A stretch of 64,000 bases of DNA. Origin: Roseicyclus marinus. GTDB taxonomy: Bacteria; Pseudomonadota; Alphaproteobacteria; Rhodobacterales; Rhodobacteraceae. The notes under the pieces are model-generated. The model saw nothing but the letters and a program-made list of their open reading frames with translations. It made no database searches and was not told where the DNA came from. Where the stretch lies: positions 2,793,001 through 2,857,000 of the forward strand of contig NZ_AP027266.1 in assembly GCF_036322625.1 (NCBI RefSeq). The letters run 5' to 3'. Shown piece after piece: positions 42,987 through 51,106 of the stretch; position 1 is the stretch's first letter, and each line of letters opens with the position of its first letter. The position numbers and the translations under genes are program-made.

Positions 42987-45069
42987 CGCCTTGCCCCGGC
43001 CGCTGGACCAGCGCATGCGCGATGTGCTGGCCGTGTGTTTCACGCTGGTGATCCTGCTTTACGCAGCCGGCGGCCCGATCAGCGATTTCGTGCGCTGGTT
43101 TGTCGAGGCCACAACAGAGGGCTGGGACGAGCTGTCGCGCCGCGACCAGCGCGTGGTCATGCGCGAACACTGGCTGGGGGCGGGCTGGCGTGCGGTCGAG
43201 CGCAACCTGCTGCAGCCCACGGGCCTGATCCTGGGCCTGCCCATCGCGTTCGGGCTGGCGGTTTCCGCGCTGTCGCTTCAGGCCCGGCCTGGCCTGCGCT
43301 GGGTGAACTGGGGGCTTGCCGGTACCGCGGTCGCCACCATGACGCTCTGGATCGTGGATATCTTCGCGACCGATGCGGGGCTGCTGCCATCCGCGGACCC
43401 GATCGACTTCGTGATCTTTCCCATCGCCGCGGCGGTCACGCTTTTCCTCACCTGGCGCATGTTCGGCGGGTTCATCGCGGCCTTCTGCCTGTTCTGGGTT
43501 CTTTACCTGTTCACCCGCGGGCTTTTCCCGGACTGGGCCGGCATTTTCCAGGGGTCGGACGCGACCATCGCGCAGAACCTGCGCGCGATGGTGCAGAATT
43601 TCTGGAGCCAGACCGGGGGCATGTTCGGGCAACCCATCCAGGTGGTGTCGGGCAACGTGCTGATCTTCATCGTCTTCGGAGCGGTGCTGATGGCTTCGGG
43701 GGCGGGCGAGCTGTTGATGAAGATCGCGAACCGCCTGACCGGGGGCTTCATCGGCGGTGCGGCCCATGCCTCGGTCGCCTCCTCCGCCTTGTTCGGCACG
43801 CTGTCAGGGGCGGCGATTTCCAACGTCGTGTCGACCGGCGTCATGACCATCCCGGTGATCAAGAAGGCGGGCTTCCGCCCCAGCTTCGCGGGCGCGGTCG
43901 AAGCGGCGGCCTCGACCGGGGGGCAGATCATGCCGCCGGTCATGGGCGTGGTCGCCTTCTTCGTCGCGGGGCAGATCGGGCTGGAGTATCGCTACATCGT
44001 CGTCGCCGCCATCCTGCCGGCCTTCTTCTACTATCTCGGCACCTTCATGGCGGTCTATTTCGAGGCGCGGCGCGCGGGTGTGGGGCGGCTGCCGCCCGAG
44101 GCGCGCCCGCGGCTTTCGGGGCACGAACTTCGCCAGTGCCTGGTCTTCGTCATACCGCTCGGCGTGCTGTCGACCTTCCTGTTCATCCAGCCCTCGGTGC
44201 CGAAAGCGGGTTTCTACGGCTTCGTCGCGGCCCTCGTCTCGGCGCTGGTCCTGTTTCCCGGCTTCAGGTCGCGGAGCAAGCTTTGGGCCGCCTTTGTCGA
44301 TGCGGGCCGCATGTCCGCCTCCATCGTCGTGATCGTCGCCGCCATCGGGCTGATCGTCGGGCTGATCCAGCTTTCGGGCTTTTCGGGGCGGTTGTCGCTC
44401 CTGCTGGCGCAGCTGGCCGATGGCCCGCTGATCCTGGTCCTCCTCGTCGTCGCGCTGGGGTCCATCGTGCTGGGGATGGGGCTGCCACCGGGGGCCACCT
44501 ATTTCATCATCGTGATCGCGCTGAGCTCCGGCATCGAGGCGGTGGGCATCCCCGAGCTGACGCTGCACCTGTTCGTCGTCTTCTTCGCGGTCATGTCCAC
44601 GGTGACGCCGCCCGTGGCGCTTGCCGCCTTCGCGGCCGCCCCGATCGCGGGGGCCGACCCGATGCGGACAGGCCTGGAAGCCGCCAAGATCGGTTTTGCG
44701 GGTTTCCTCATCCCCTTCGTCTTCGCCTTCCACCCGGCGCTGCTCTACAAGCTGCAGCTTCTCTTCCCGCTTTTCGGGGCGGAGCTTTCCGGCTCGTCTG
44801 CCATGATGGACCCGGACACGATCAGCTGGGGGGAGTTCCTCTGGATCGTCGCGGCCTTTTCCATGGCGCTGTGGCTGGTCTCCTCGGCGCTGGCCGGCCA
44901 CGAGGCCGCGAGGCTGTCACGGCTCGAACGGGTCGGACGCGCCGCGGCCGGGCTCGCCATGCTGGTGCCATCCCATGCCATCGCCCTGCCTGCCGCGGCT
45001 GCGGGGTGTCTTCTTGTTGCAGTCCACAGGTATCGGGCGCGGTCGGGAACCGTGGCCGCAGGACCCTGA
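42979..45069 (+). CDS. TRAP transporter, fused 4TM/12TM permease (TAXI type)
   Basis: 696 residues with some 17 hydrophobic segments. The N-terminal quarter replaces DctQ and the rest is DctM: GGFIGGAAHASVASSALFGTLSGAAISNVVSTG (given in part), VEAAASTGGQIMPPVMGVVAF and LGMGLPPGATYFIIVIAL are typical. Works with the TAXI binding protein encoded downstream as a sodium-driven importer. Probably brings in the sulfatase substrate. Confidence 0.92.
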   Translation: MSDALPRPLDQRMRDVLAVCFTLVILLYAAGGPISDFVRWFVEATTEGWDELSRRDQRVVMREHWLGAGWRAVERNLLQPTGLILGLPIAFGLAVSALSLQARPGLRWVNWGLAGTAVATMTLWIVDIFATDAGLLPSADPIDFVIFPIAAAVTLFLTWRMFGGFIAAFCLFWVLYLFTRGLFPDWAGIFQGSDATIAQNLRAMVQNFWSQTGGMFGQPIQVVSGNVLIFIVFGAVLMASGAGELLMKIANRLTGGFIGGAAHASVASSALFGTLSGAAISNVVSTGVMTIPVIKKAGFRPSFAGAVEAAASTGGQIMPPVMGVVAFFVAGQIGLEYRYIVVAAILPAFFYYLGTFMAVYFEARRAGVGRLPPEARPRLSGHELRQCLVFVIPLGVLSTFLFIQPSVPKAGFYGFVAALVSALVLFPGFRSRSKLWAAFVDAGRMSASIVVIVAAIGLIVGLIQLSGFSGRLSLLLAQLADGPLILVLLVVALGSIVLGMGLPPGATYFIIVIALSSGIEAVGIPELTLHLFVVFFAVMSTVTPPVALAAFAAAPIAGADPMRTGLEAAKIGFAGFLIPFVFAFHPALLYKLQLLFPLFGAELSGSSAMMDPDTISWGEFLWIVAAFSMALWLVSSALAGHEAARLSRLERVGRAAAGLAMLVPSHAIALPAAAAGCLLVAVHRYRARSGTVAAGP

Positions 45070-45105
45070 CGGCTGCCATCGCGTCATCACAAGGGAGGAT
45101 CTGAG

Positions 45106-46086
45106 ATGACAAAACACCTGGCAACCGCCGCCATCGGGCTTGTGCTTCTTGCCGGCCCCGCCGCCGCTCAGGACACGCTGCGCATGGCGACCATCGCGCC
45201 AAGTCTCGGCCAGGCGATCACCATGGCGACCTTCGCCAATATCGTGAACGACAATCTCGACGGGGTCGAGATCGAGGTGAACCCCGGCGGCGCGGCCACG
45301 CTGCACATGCTCGAAGTCGGGCGCGGCAACCTCGAGATGTCCATGGTGTCGCCGACGATCTACCGGCTCATGCAGCGCGGCGTCGCGATGTACCAGAACG
45401 AGGCCGATGCGGCGGAGATGTCCGAAAACGTCCGCTTGCTGATGTGGTTCCCCTACGGCGCCTATCACTACGCGGTGCGCGGTGACAGCGACATCCTTCT
45501 GCTGGATGACATCGAAGGCGCTACGGTCTTCCTCGGCCCGCAGGGCGGGGGGGCGTTCAACACCGCCCGCGCCTGGATCGAGGCCACAACCGGCCTTGTT
45601 GCCGGTGAGGATTACGAGGCGATCTCGGCCAACTGGCAGACCGGCTTCCAGGCGTTCCTCGATGGCTCGATCGACATGTACGTCAATGGCTGCCTGGATC
45701 CCTGCCAGCAATTCATCCAGTTCACCGAGACCGAGACCGTGCGGTTCATCGGGCCCGAGACGCACGAGAGTGACTCCGTCACCGCGTTCCTGGGCAACGA
45801 ACGGTTCCTGACGGAAATCCCGGCCGGCGTGTATGCAAACCAGGTCAATGACGGCCCCGTGACGGCGAATGACACTTGGGTCGGCATCGGCGTGCGCGCC
45901 GATCTCGACGAGGAAATGATCTACCAGATCACCCGCGCCTTCTGGGAAAACATCGACCAGGTGACGACCGAAGCCCCTTGGGCCGAGGCGATCACGATCG
46001 AAACCGCTGTCCTGCCGCTGGGCGAGATGCAATTGCATCCCGGCGCGGCCCGCTACTACAGCGAGGTTGGCGCGATCAGCCAATGA
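45106..46086 (+). CDS. TRAP transporter solute-binding protein, TAXI family
   Basis: 326 residues. Signal peptide ending PAAAQ (about 22), then RMATIAPSLGQAITMATFAN and EIEVNPGGAATLHMLEVGRG, and later IDMYVNGCLDPCQQFIQF with two Cys that could pair. TAXI proteins bind small organic acids or amino acids; the ligand here is unknown. Located 36 bp after the permease, followed by a strong hairpin. Confidence 0.88.
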   Translation: MTKHLATAAIGLVLLAGPAAAQDTLRMATIAPSLGQAITMATFANIVNDNLDGVEIEVNPGGAATLHMLEVGRGNLEMSMVSPTIYRLMQRGVAMYQNEADAAEMSENVRLLMWFPYGAYHYAVRGDSDILLLDDIEGATVFLGPQGGGAFNTARAWIEATTGLVAGEDYEAISANWQTGFQAFLDGSIDMYVNGCLDPCQQFIQFTETETVRFIGPETHESDSVTAFLGNERFLTEIPAGVYANQVNDGPVTANDTWVGIGVRADLDEEMIYQITRAFWENIDQVTTEAPWAEAITIETAVLPLGEMQLHPGAARYYSEVGAISQ

Positions 46087-46093
46087 CAATAAC

Positions 46094-46115
46094 GGGCGGC
46101 CGATTGAGGCCGCCC
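46094..46115 (+). terminator. Hairpin terminator after the TRAP operon
   Basis: Perfect 8-bp GC stem GGGCGGCC / GGCCGCCC with loop GATTGA, eight bases after the binding-protein stop. No T-run follows, as is common in high-GC genomes. Confidence 0.6.
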
Positions 46116-46640
46116 ACCCAATGGCGCCTTGACGCGATGGCGCGAAACGAAAGCAAACCTTGTTGGGCCACTGGGAACAAACAATAAACCCTATCTCATA
46201 ATGCTTGATCCGCATGCTAGACATCAAGCCGTAGCGCCGCGAATAACCGATGCCGATCTGGCCCGTTTGGGGATGCTGAAACGACCGCTTTCGGGCAACC
46301 GCGCTGTACTGCAGCGATCAGATGGCCGTCCGGCAGTGATTTGGACGACTGTCTATGCCGTGCGCGCATCGGTCTGGTTTGTCCGCACTCCAGTCATTCA
46401 GCGTGCGGAGATGCTACGCGATGCACGAATGGCCGCTTCGGGGAAGCTGCACCGCAGCACGGTCGTCCATCTGGAAAGTCGGCTTTGGGCCGACACCGGC
46501 CACACTGTCTGAACGCGCTAAACAACCACTTTCCTGCTTTCTTTGGGAAGGTATCCCTACCAACGACGTATTCGGTGGTCTGTGCCCTTAATTTCGCGCA
46601 ATCAGGGCAGAGCAGATTGAACTAAGCGGCCTGCCTTCCC
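46116..46640. other. Intergenic with divergent repeat copy B
   Basis: No supported gene in 525 bp. It contains GAATGGCCGCTT (46427), GCTGCACCGCAGCA (46446) and AAGTCGGCTT (46476), the same order as copy A at 40.0-40.2 kb, with different spacing. Confidence 0.5.
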
Positions 46641-48152
46641 TTACACGTCATCGTGCCGCGCCCGCATAGAGCGCCGCGCAGGCCTACGTCGGATGGGCCG
46701 GCTGCGCCGTTCGACCCGCAGTGGATGCTGACGATCGAGGGCGCGCCAAAAGCCGTTGCCCTTCGACCAGTTCAGGAACTGGCTGAAGCTGTCGACTTGA
46801 TCATCGTGGCGACCACGGGGAAAGCTCTGAAGCTCACGCTTGAAGTCCGCCAGCCATGCAGCTTCGCTAGGCAGCAAGACCTTGCCCTCCTCAACGGAAG
46901 CGCAGGCGGCCGCGAAGCGGATCTCCTTGTTCTCGACAGCGGGAACTTTCCGGAACCGCCGCCTGTCATTGCGGAACAATTCGTCAAAGAGCGGCTTGCC
47001 CGTTGCCGCATCCTCAATCAGCACCTTGTCCGGATCCCACGCCGCAACCAGCCCCGTGACAGTTTTCTTGAGGTCAGGGTAATCAAGCCGCGCTCGGAAC
47101 ACATCGAGCAGGTGCCAACGGGTCTCCGCAAACCCCCAGGTCGTACATACGGAATAGTCAGAGCGTGGATCTGCCGACATGCCGGTGTCCCAGCTTTGCA
47201 CGAGGAGCTCGTATCGTCGTGGCTCCAGCACTTCGTCATAGGTTCCAAACCACTCCCACCGCAGCGGTGATCCATCCGGTGCAATCGGGTTTTGCTGGTA
47301 CTGGCAATTGAACACCGCCGTCCCCAGTTCTCGCCGGAGACGCTCGAGCGCATCAAGATCAAGACGCTCCGGAAAGAGCGGCTGGCCCGGCAAGCGGCGA
47401 TGCACCCGTCCACCGGGCAAGAGAACACTGTCCTCAACCTCAGCAATGGCGGGGAGGTTCAGGTGACGGTAGGTACCCTTGCCCAAGAGGTAGCCCGGCG
47501 GATCCATTTCGTGCAGCCGCTGCGCAACCATGACCACGCGGCCTTCAGCCGGATTGTCGAAGCGCGACAGCAAAGTGGCCTCGATGAAGTCCTGCGCGCG
47601 GTAACGTTCGACCTCAGAACCCGCATCCGCCGCTTTCAGCAGATCGTCGATGATGATCGTATCGGCGCCGTGCCCTGTCACGGAACTGCCGAGCGAGACC
47701 GCCTTGCGCCCGCCACCCTGCGTCGTGCGCAGCTCGTCAATCGTGGTGCCTCGCGTGGCAAGCCGGGTACGCGGGAACATCTGTTTGTACCAGGGAGCCT
47801 CCATCACCCGCCGGCAATCCTCTGCGTGTTTGCGGGCAAGATCGAGACCGTAGCTTGCCACCATGATCTTCGTATGCGGCCCGTGTCCGAGCAAAAATGC
47901 CGGATAGGCAACGGCGACAGTGATCGACTTCAGACAGCGCGGCGGCATGGTAATCACAAGCCGGCGGTTTATCCCGTTGCGCAGATCTTCAAGCTCTTTG
48001 CAGATCGCTTCCACATGCCAAGCGGGCACAAAGCGATGCGCCGGGTCGGCATGGAGGGTCGCGAAGACCCTCCAAACGAAGTGGAAGAAGTTGTCGCGGC
48101 AGACGACCTGAGCGGCCCGCCGACAGCGCGCGGGATCAGGCATCACTGTCAT
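46641..48152 (-). CDS. Phage terminase large subunit
   Basis: 503 residues. ATPase part: ITMPPRCLKSITVAV (variant Walker A), then DTIIIDDLLKAAD (Walker B). Nuclease part: QSWDTGMSADPRSDYSVCT, KVLIEDAATGKPLFDEL and RHDDQVDSFSQFLNW, matching Terminase_6C acidic residues. It packages phage DNA. The start overlaps the upstream DUF5681 gene by 17 bp; a Met three codons later is equally possible. No portal gene follows. Confidence 0.85.
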   Translation of the reverse strand: MTVMPDPARCRRAAQVVCRDNFFHFVWRVFATLHADPAHRFVPAWHVEAICKELEDLRNGINRRLVITMPPRCLKSITVAVAYPAFLLGHGPHTKIMVASYGLDLARKHAEDCRRVMEAPWYKQMFPRTRLATRGTTIDELRTTQGGGRKAVSLGSSVTGHGADTIIIDDLLKAADAGSEVERYRAQDFIEATLLSRFDNPAEGRVVMVAQRLHEMDPPGYLLGKGTYRHLNLPAIAEVEDSVLLPGGRVHRRLPGQPLFPERLDLDALERLRRELGTAVFNCQYQQNPIAPDGSPLRWEWFGTYDEVLEPRRYELLVQSWDTGMSADPRSDYSVCTTWGFAETRWHLLDVFRARLDYPDLKKTVTGLVAAWDPDKVLIEDAATGKPLFDELFRNDRRRFRKVPAVENKEIRFAAACASVEEGKVLLPSEAAWLADFKRELQSFPRGRHDDQVDSFSQFLNWSKGNGFWRALDRQHPLRVERRSRPIRRRPARRSMRARHDDV

Positions 48153-48609
48153 CTTCGCCTCCCACGCCAGGGTCTGTGTACTGCCGATCCGCTTTGTCAT
48201 CGGCATCTTCGGGCGGATGTGAGCCCGAGAGGGCAAAGAAGTGACGCAGGATGTCGAGATCGACTTGGTCGACCTCCGCGCTTTCGGCCTGTGCGGCATC
48301 CCCGCTGGCTCGTACGCTCATCAGATCGTTGTCGAGCGCAAGCAGGCTCTTCAGGGCCGCCATGTCGCCCTTCAACGCCAGCTCCAGCAAACGCTTCGCC
48401 GCCGCTTCTCCTTTAGAGATCCGCGTCACGCGATTGCCATCCCGCACCACTATGGGCGCTTCAAGCTCTCGGATCAGGCTTGCCCTGAAGCCACGCGCGC
48501 CTTTCGGCCGTCCTTTAGGGTTGCCAGACTGTCCCTTCTTGAACCGGGACGCCTTCGGCGGCTTGCCGTACCCCACCTCGTAGCCATCATCATCGTCATG
48601 CCTCGACAT
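48136..48609 (-). CDS. DUF5681 family protein
   Basis: 157 residues. The N-terminal YGKPPKASRFKKGQSGNPKG followed by RPKG is the DUF5681 signature; the middle is helical and the C-terminus acidic. In many prophage-like clusters it precedes the terminase large subunit, so a small-terminase-like role is plausible, but not shown. Overlaps both neighbours. Confidence 0.8.
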   Translation of the reverse strand: MSRHDDDDGYEVGYGKPPKASRFKKGQSGNPKGRPKGARGFRASLIRELEAPIVVRDGNRVTRISKGEAAAKRLLELALKGDMAALKSLLALDNDLMSVRASGDAAQAESAEVDQVDLDILRHFFALSGSHPPEDADDKADRQYTDPGVGGEDDSDA

Positions 48610-50002
48610 GAGAGGCCTCCCCGTCAGCATCGGCCTTTGCAGCCTGAACCCGATCATCAAAGGCTTCGCCGGTGACTGCGTGCACTGCGCGCTGGCCCGT
48701 CATGGCCTGCCAGCGGCGGATCGCAACATCCACATAGAGCGGGTCAAGCTCGATCAGCCGCGCAAACCGCCCTGTCTTTTCGGCAGCGAGCAGCGTCGAG
48801 CCCGACCCACCAAAGGCGTCGAGCACGATGTCACCGTGACGACTGACATCAAGGATCGCATCGGCCACGAGGGCGGTTGGCTTCACCGTAGGATGATCCG
48901 CGAGATCTGCCGACCTCCCCGCACCGAAGCTGTTGACACCAGCGTAATCCCAAACATTCGTCCGGTAGCGGCCGTGCTTGCCCAACTCGACATTGTTGAC
49001 ATGCGGCGCGCCGGGCTTGCGGAAGAGGCAGATCAGTTCGTGCTTCGACCGATAGAGGCTGCCCATCCCGCCATTGGTCTTGTTCCACACACAGAGATTG
49101 ATCAGATCGAAGCCGCAGGATTTGCCCGCTACGATTACCTGATCGATGTGGCGCCAATCCATGCAAACCATGGCCACGCCCCCCGGGACGAGTGCGTCAA
49201 GCACCCTCCCAAGGAAGGTCCGCAGGAAGATCGCGAACTGATCCTCACTCATTTCGCCCGACGCCATCGCAAACTCACGGTGCCCGTTTTTGGCGCTGCG
49301 CACATGCCCGTTCACCGGAACATTGTAAGGCGGGTCCGTGAACACCATCCGCACCCCTCCACCATGATCATCGCCAAGGAGCTGAGCATAGGTCTCCCGG
49401 TCCAGAGCGTCGCCGCACAACAGCCTGTGACGTCCCAACTGCCAAAGATCGCCACGTCGTGTCACCGGCACCGTAGCGCGATCTGGATGCTCGATGACTT
49501 CGCAAGGCGATGCACTCTGCTCCTCAGGATCGAGGATCAGCAGGTCGATCTCGGGCGTATCAAAGCCAGTGATGGTAAGATCAAACGCAAGCGCGTCCTC
49601 CAACTGCAGTTCAGCAAGTTCGGCGAACTCGAGACGCAACGCATCGCGGTTCCAGCTCGACAGCTCGGCCAGACGGTTCTCGGCAATCCGGTAGGCCCGA
49701 ACCTGCTCCCGCGTAAGGTGGTCGACGCGGATCGCAGGGACGCTCTCAAGACCAAGTCGCCGCGCCGCCTCAATCCGCGCCTCCCCGGAGACGATACCCC
49801 CTGCGCCGTCGATCACGACCGGGACAACGAACCCAAACTCGGCAATCGCTTCAGCAAGGCGAGCGAGGCTTTTGTCGTCATGAGACCGAAGTCGCTTACC
49901 GTAAAGGGTCAGCTCGGTGATTGGCACCTGCTCGATCTGCTGGCTGCACCAGATCGGCCGATTGCGGCGCTTACGGGTTTGGGGTGTTTCGGGTTTCGAC
50001 AT
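48596..50002 (-). CDS. ParB-like domain fused to DNA methyltransferase
   Basis: 468 residues. A ParB/Srx N-terminal domain (about 22-115: LARLAEAIAEFGFVVPVVID, then GEARIEAARRLG), then an adenine- or cytosine-N4 methyltransferase (about 165-440) with catalytic DPPY in FTDPPYNVPVNG and SAM-binding DAFGGSGSTLLAAE in the permuted beta-class order. No restriction enzyme lies beside it. Typical of alphaproteobacterial prophages, where it may protect phage DNA. Confidence 0.9.
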   Translation of the reverse strand: MSKPETPQTRKRRNRPIWCSQQIEQVPITELTLYGKRLRSHDDKSLARLAEAIAEFGFVVPVVIDGAGGIVSGEARIEAARRLGLESVPAIRVDHLTREQVRAYRIAENRLAELSSWNRDALRLEFAELAELQLEDALAFDLTITGFDTPEIDLLILDPEEQSASPCEVIEHPDRATVPVTRRGDLWQLGRHRLLCGDALDRETYAQLLGDDHGGGVRMVFTDPPYNVPVNGHVRSAKNGHREFAMASGEMSEDQFAIFLRTFLGRVLDALVPGGVAMVCMDWRHIDQVIVAGKSCGFDLINLCVWNKTNGGMGSLYRSKHELICLFRKPGAPHVNNVELGKHGRYRTNVWDYAGVNSFGAGRSADLADHPTVKPTALVADAILDVSRHGDIVLDAFGGSGSTLLAAEKTGRFARLIELDPLYVDVAIRRWQAMTGQRAVHAVTGEAFDDRVQAAKADADGEASHVEA

Positions 50003-50412
50003 TCAAGCCTCCATTCGTAGTGACGCCGTTCAGGCGCTTGATCGGAATGGATCGCTGCTGATCTCGGGAGCGCTGGACAGACCGCCGCCTCCCGGATCAC
50101 GCGATCCGGTGAAGTGGCTTCGGACTGCCCTAAGGCCCTCAGAGGGCCATCATGCCCAAGTCGTGAGGGCTGCGCTGCTGAAGCGCCGTCACCTTGCCAC
50201 AAGGCACGCGCGTGTCAAGCAAGATCAGGGGGGCTGACGTAATATTTTCGCTTTATTACAATTGGTTAAAGATACTGATGCTTAGTCAAACCGCTCAATC
50301 TATCGCAGCTATGGCACCGCGTAACTTGGCCTCGCCGGCAGCGCAGAACGCGCTCGACTTCCTCTACGAACAGAGCGGTACTGCACCCACGCCCGGATCG
50401 CTCCCGGGCATG
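50003..50412. other. Divergent promoter region of the module
   Basis: No supported gene. An AT-rich stretch (about 50225-50285) lies between the leftward methyltransferase and rightward DUF3489 genes and is the likely site of both promoters. Confidence 0.45.
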
Positions 50413-50456
50413 CCTCGGTACAAGGACCGACACGTCGTCGGTCCAACCAACCGAGG
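50413..50456 (+). promoter_or_regulatory. Leader hairpin covering the ribosome binding site of DUF3489 gene
   Basis: Two stacked stems: outer CCTCGGT / ACCGAGG, inner GGACCGAC / GTCGGTCC with loop ACGTC. The 3' side of the outer stem includes part of the GAGGAG ribosome binding site, nine bases before the ATG. The fold could reduce translation until a protein or ribosome opens it. Confidence 0.55.
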
Positions 50457-50465
50457 AGAGAACCC

Positions 50466-50699
50466 ATGTCTAAGCCCAAGCAAACGAAGATCGAGATGGT
50501 GCGGGCCTTGCTCGCGCAGCCAAAGGGCACAAGCCTTGCAGCGATCTGCTCGGCCACCGGCTGGCAACCGCATTCGGCACGCGCAGCCCTCAGCGGGCTT
50601 CGCAAAGCCGGGTATACGGTCGAGCGCACAGCGACTGACGAGGGCACGACCGACAGCGCAGTTTACCGCATCATCGCCACGCCCGGATCGGCCACATGA
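50466..50699 (+). CDS. DUF3489 family small HTH protein
   Basis: 77 residues. KIEMVRALLAQPKGTSLAAICSATGWQPHSARAALSGLRK (given in part) is a winged-helix-like domain typical of DUF3489. Commonly precedes DUF2924 and a serine recombinase. It might regulate or assist the recombinase. GAGGAGAG precedes the ATG, inside a hairpin. Confidence 0.82.
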   Translation: MSKPKQTKIEMVRALLAQPKGTSLAAICSATGWQPHSARAALSGLRKAGYTVERTATDEGTTDSAVYRIIATPGSAT

Positions 50700-51106
50700 T
50701 CCGCCTCGCTGATCTTGAAGGCATGGATCGGGCCGCGCTTCTCGCGGCCTGGTCACAGATCTTCGGCAGACCTGCACCAAAGGGAATAGGGAGGACCTGC
50801 CTGCGCCGCTTCTTGGCCTTCGAACTCCAGGCCAGAAGATCGGGCGGCCTGCCAAAGCAAGTTCTCACGGCGCTCCGGCGAGACACAGAAGGTGGCTCGG
50901 GCCGGAGCATGTCCCCCAACCTCAAACCCGGTGGCCGCCTGTTGCGGGAATGGAACGGCGTCACCCATGTCGTTGAAGTCGTCGAGAATGGCTACCTTTG
51001 GAACGGCCAGCGCTGGCGCTCCCTCTCAGTCATTGCCCGCGAGATCACCGGCGCGCACTGGTCCGGACCGCGCTTCTTTGGCTTGAATGCGAAGGCCGCG
51101 TCATGA
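50696..51106 (+). CDS. DUF2924 family protein
   Basis: 136 residues. WSQIFGRPAPKGIGRTCLRR and PGGRLLREWNGVTHVVEVVE mark DUF2924, a family found next to large serine recombinases of alphaproteobacterial prophages. It may act as a recombination directionality or accessory factor; this is inferred from gene order. Overlaps both neighbours by four bases. Confidence 0.85.
   Translation: MIRLADLEGMDRAALLAAWSQIFGRPAPKGIGRTCLRRFLAFELQARRSGGLPKQVLTALRRDTEGGSGRSMSPNLKPGGRLLREWNGVTHVVEVVENGYLWNGQRWRSLSVIAREITGAHWSGPRFFGLNAKAAS

Noticed and set aside
41268-43043. 591-codon open frame opposite the sulfatase
   Set aside because: Shadow; the rightward gene has a good ribosome binding site and catalytic motifs.
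43035-45104. Long open frame in another register over the TRAP permease gene
   Set aside because: Arg/Gly-rich product with no family features; the permease frame is well supported.
46129-46625. Small overlapping frames after the TRAP operon
   Set aside because: No ribosome binding sites or protein features; region carries an intergenic repeat instead.
48608-50020. 470-codon open frame opposite the ParB-methyltransferase
   Set aside because: Antisense of a gene with DPPY and SAM motifs; translation lacks any domain.
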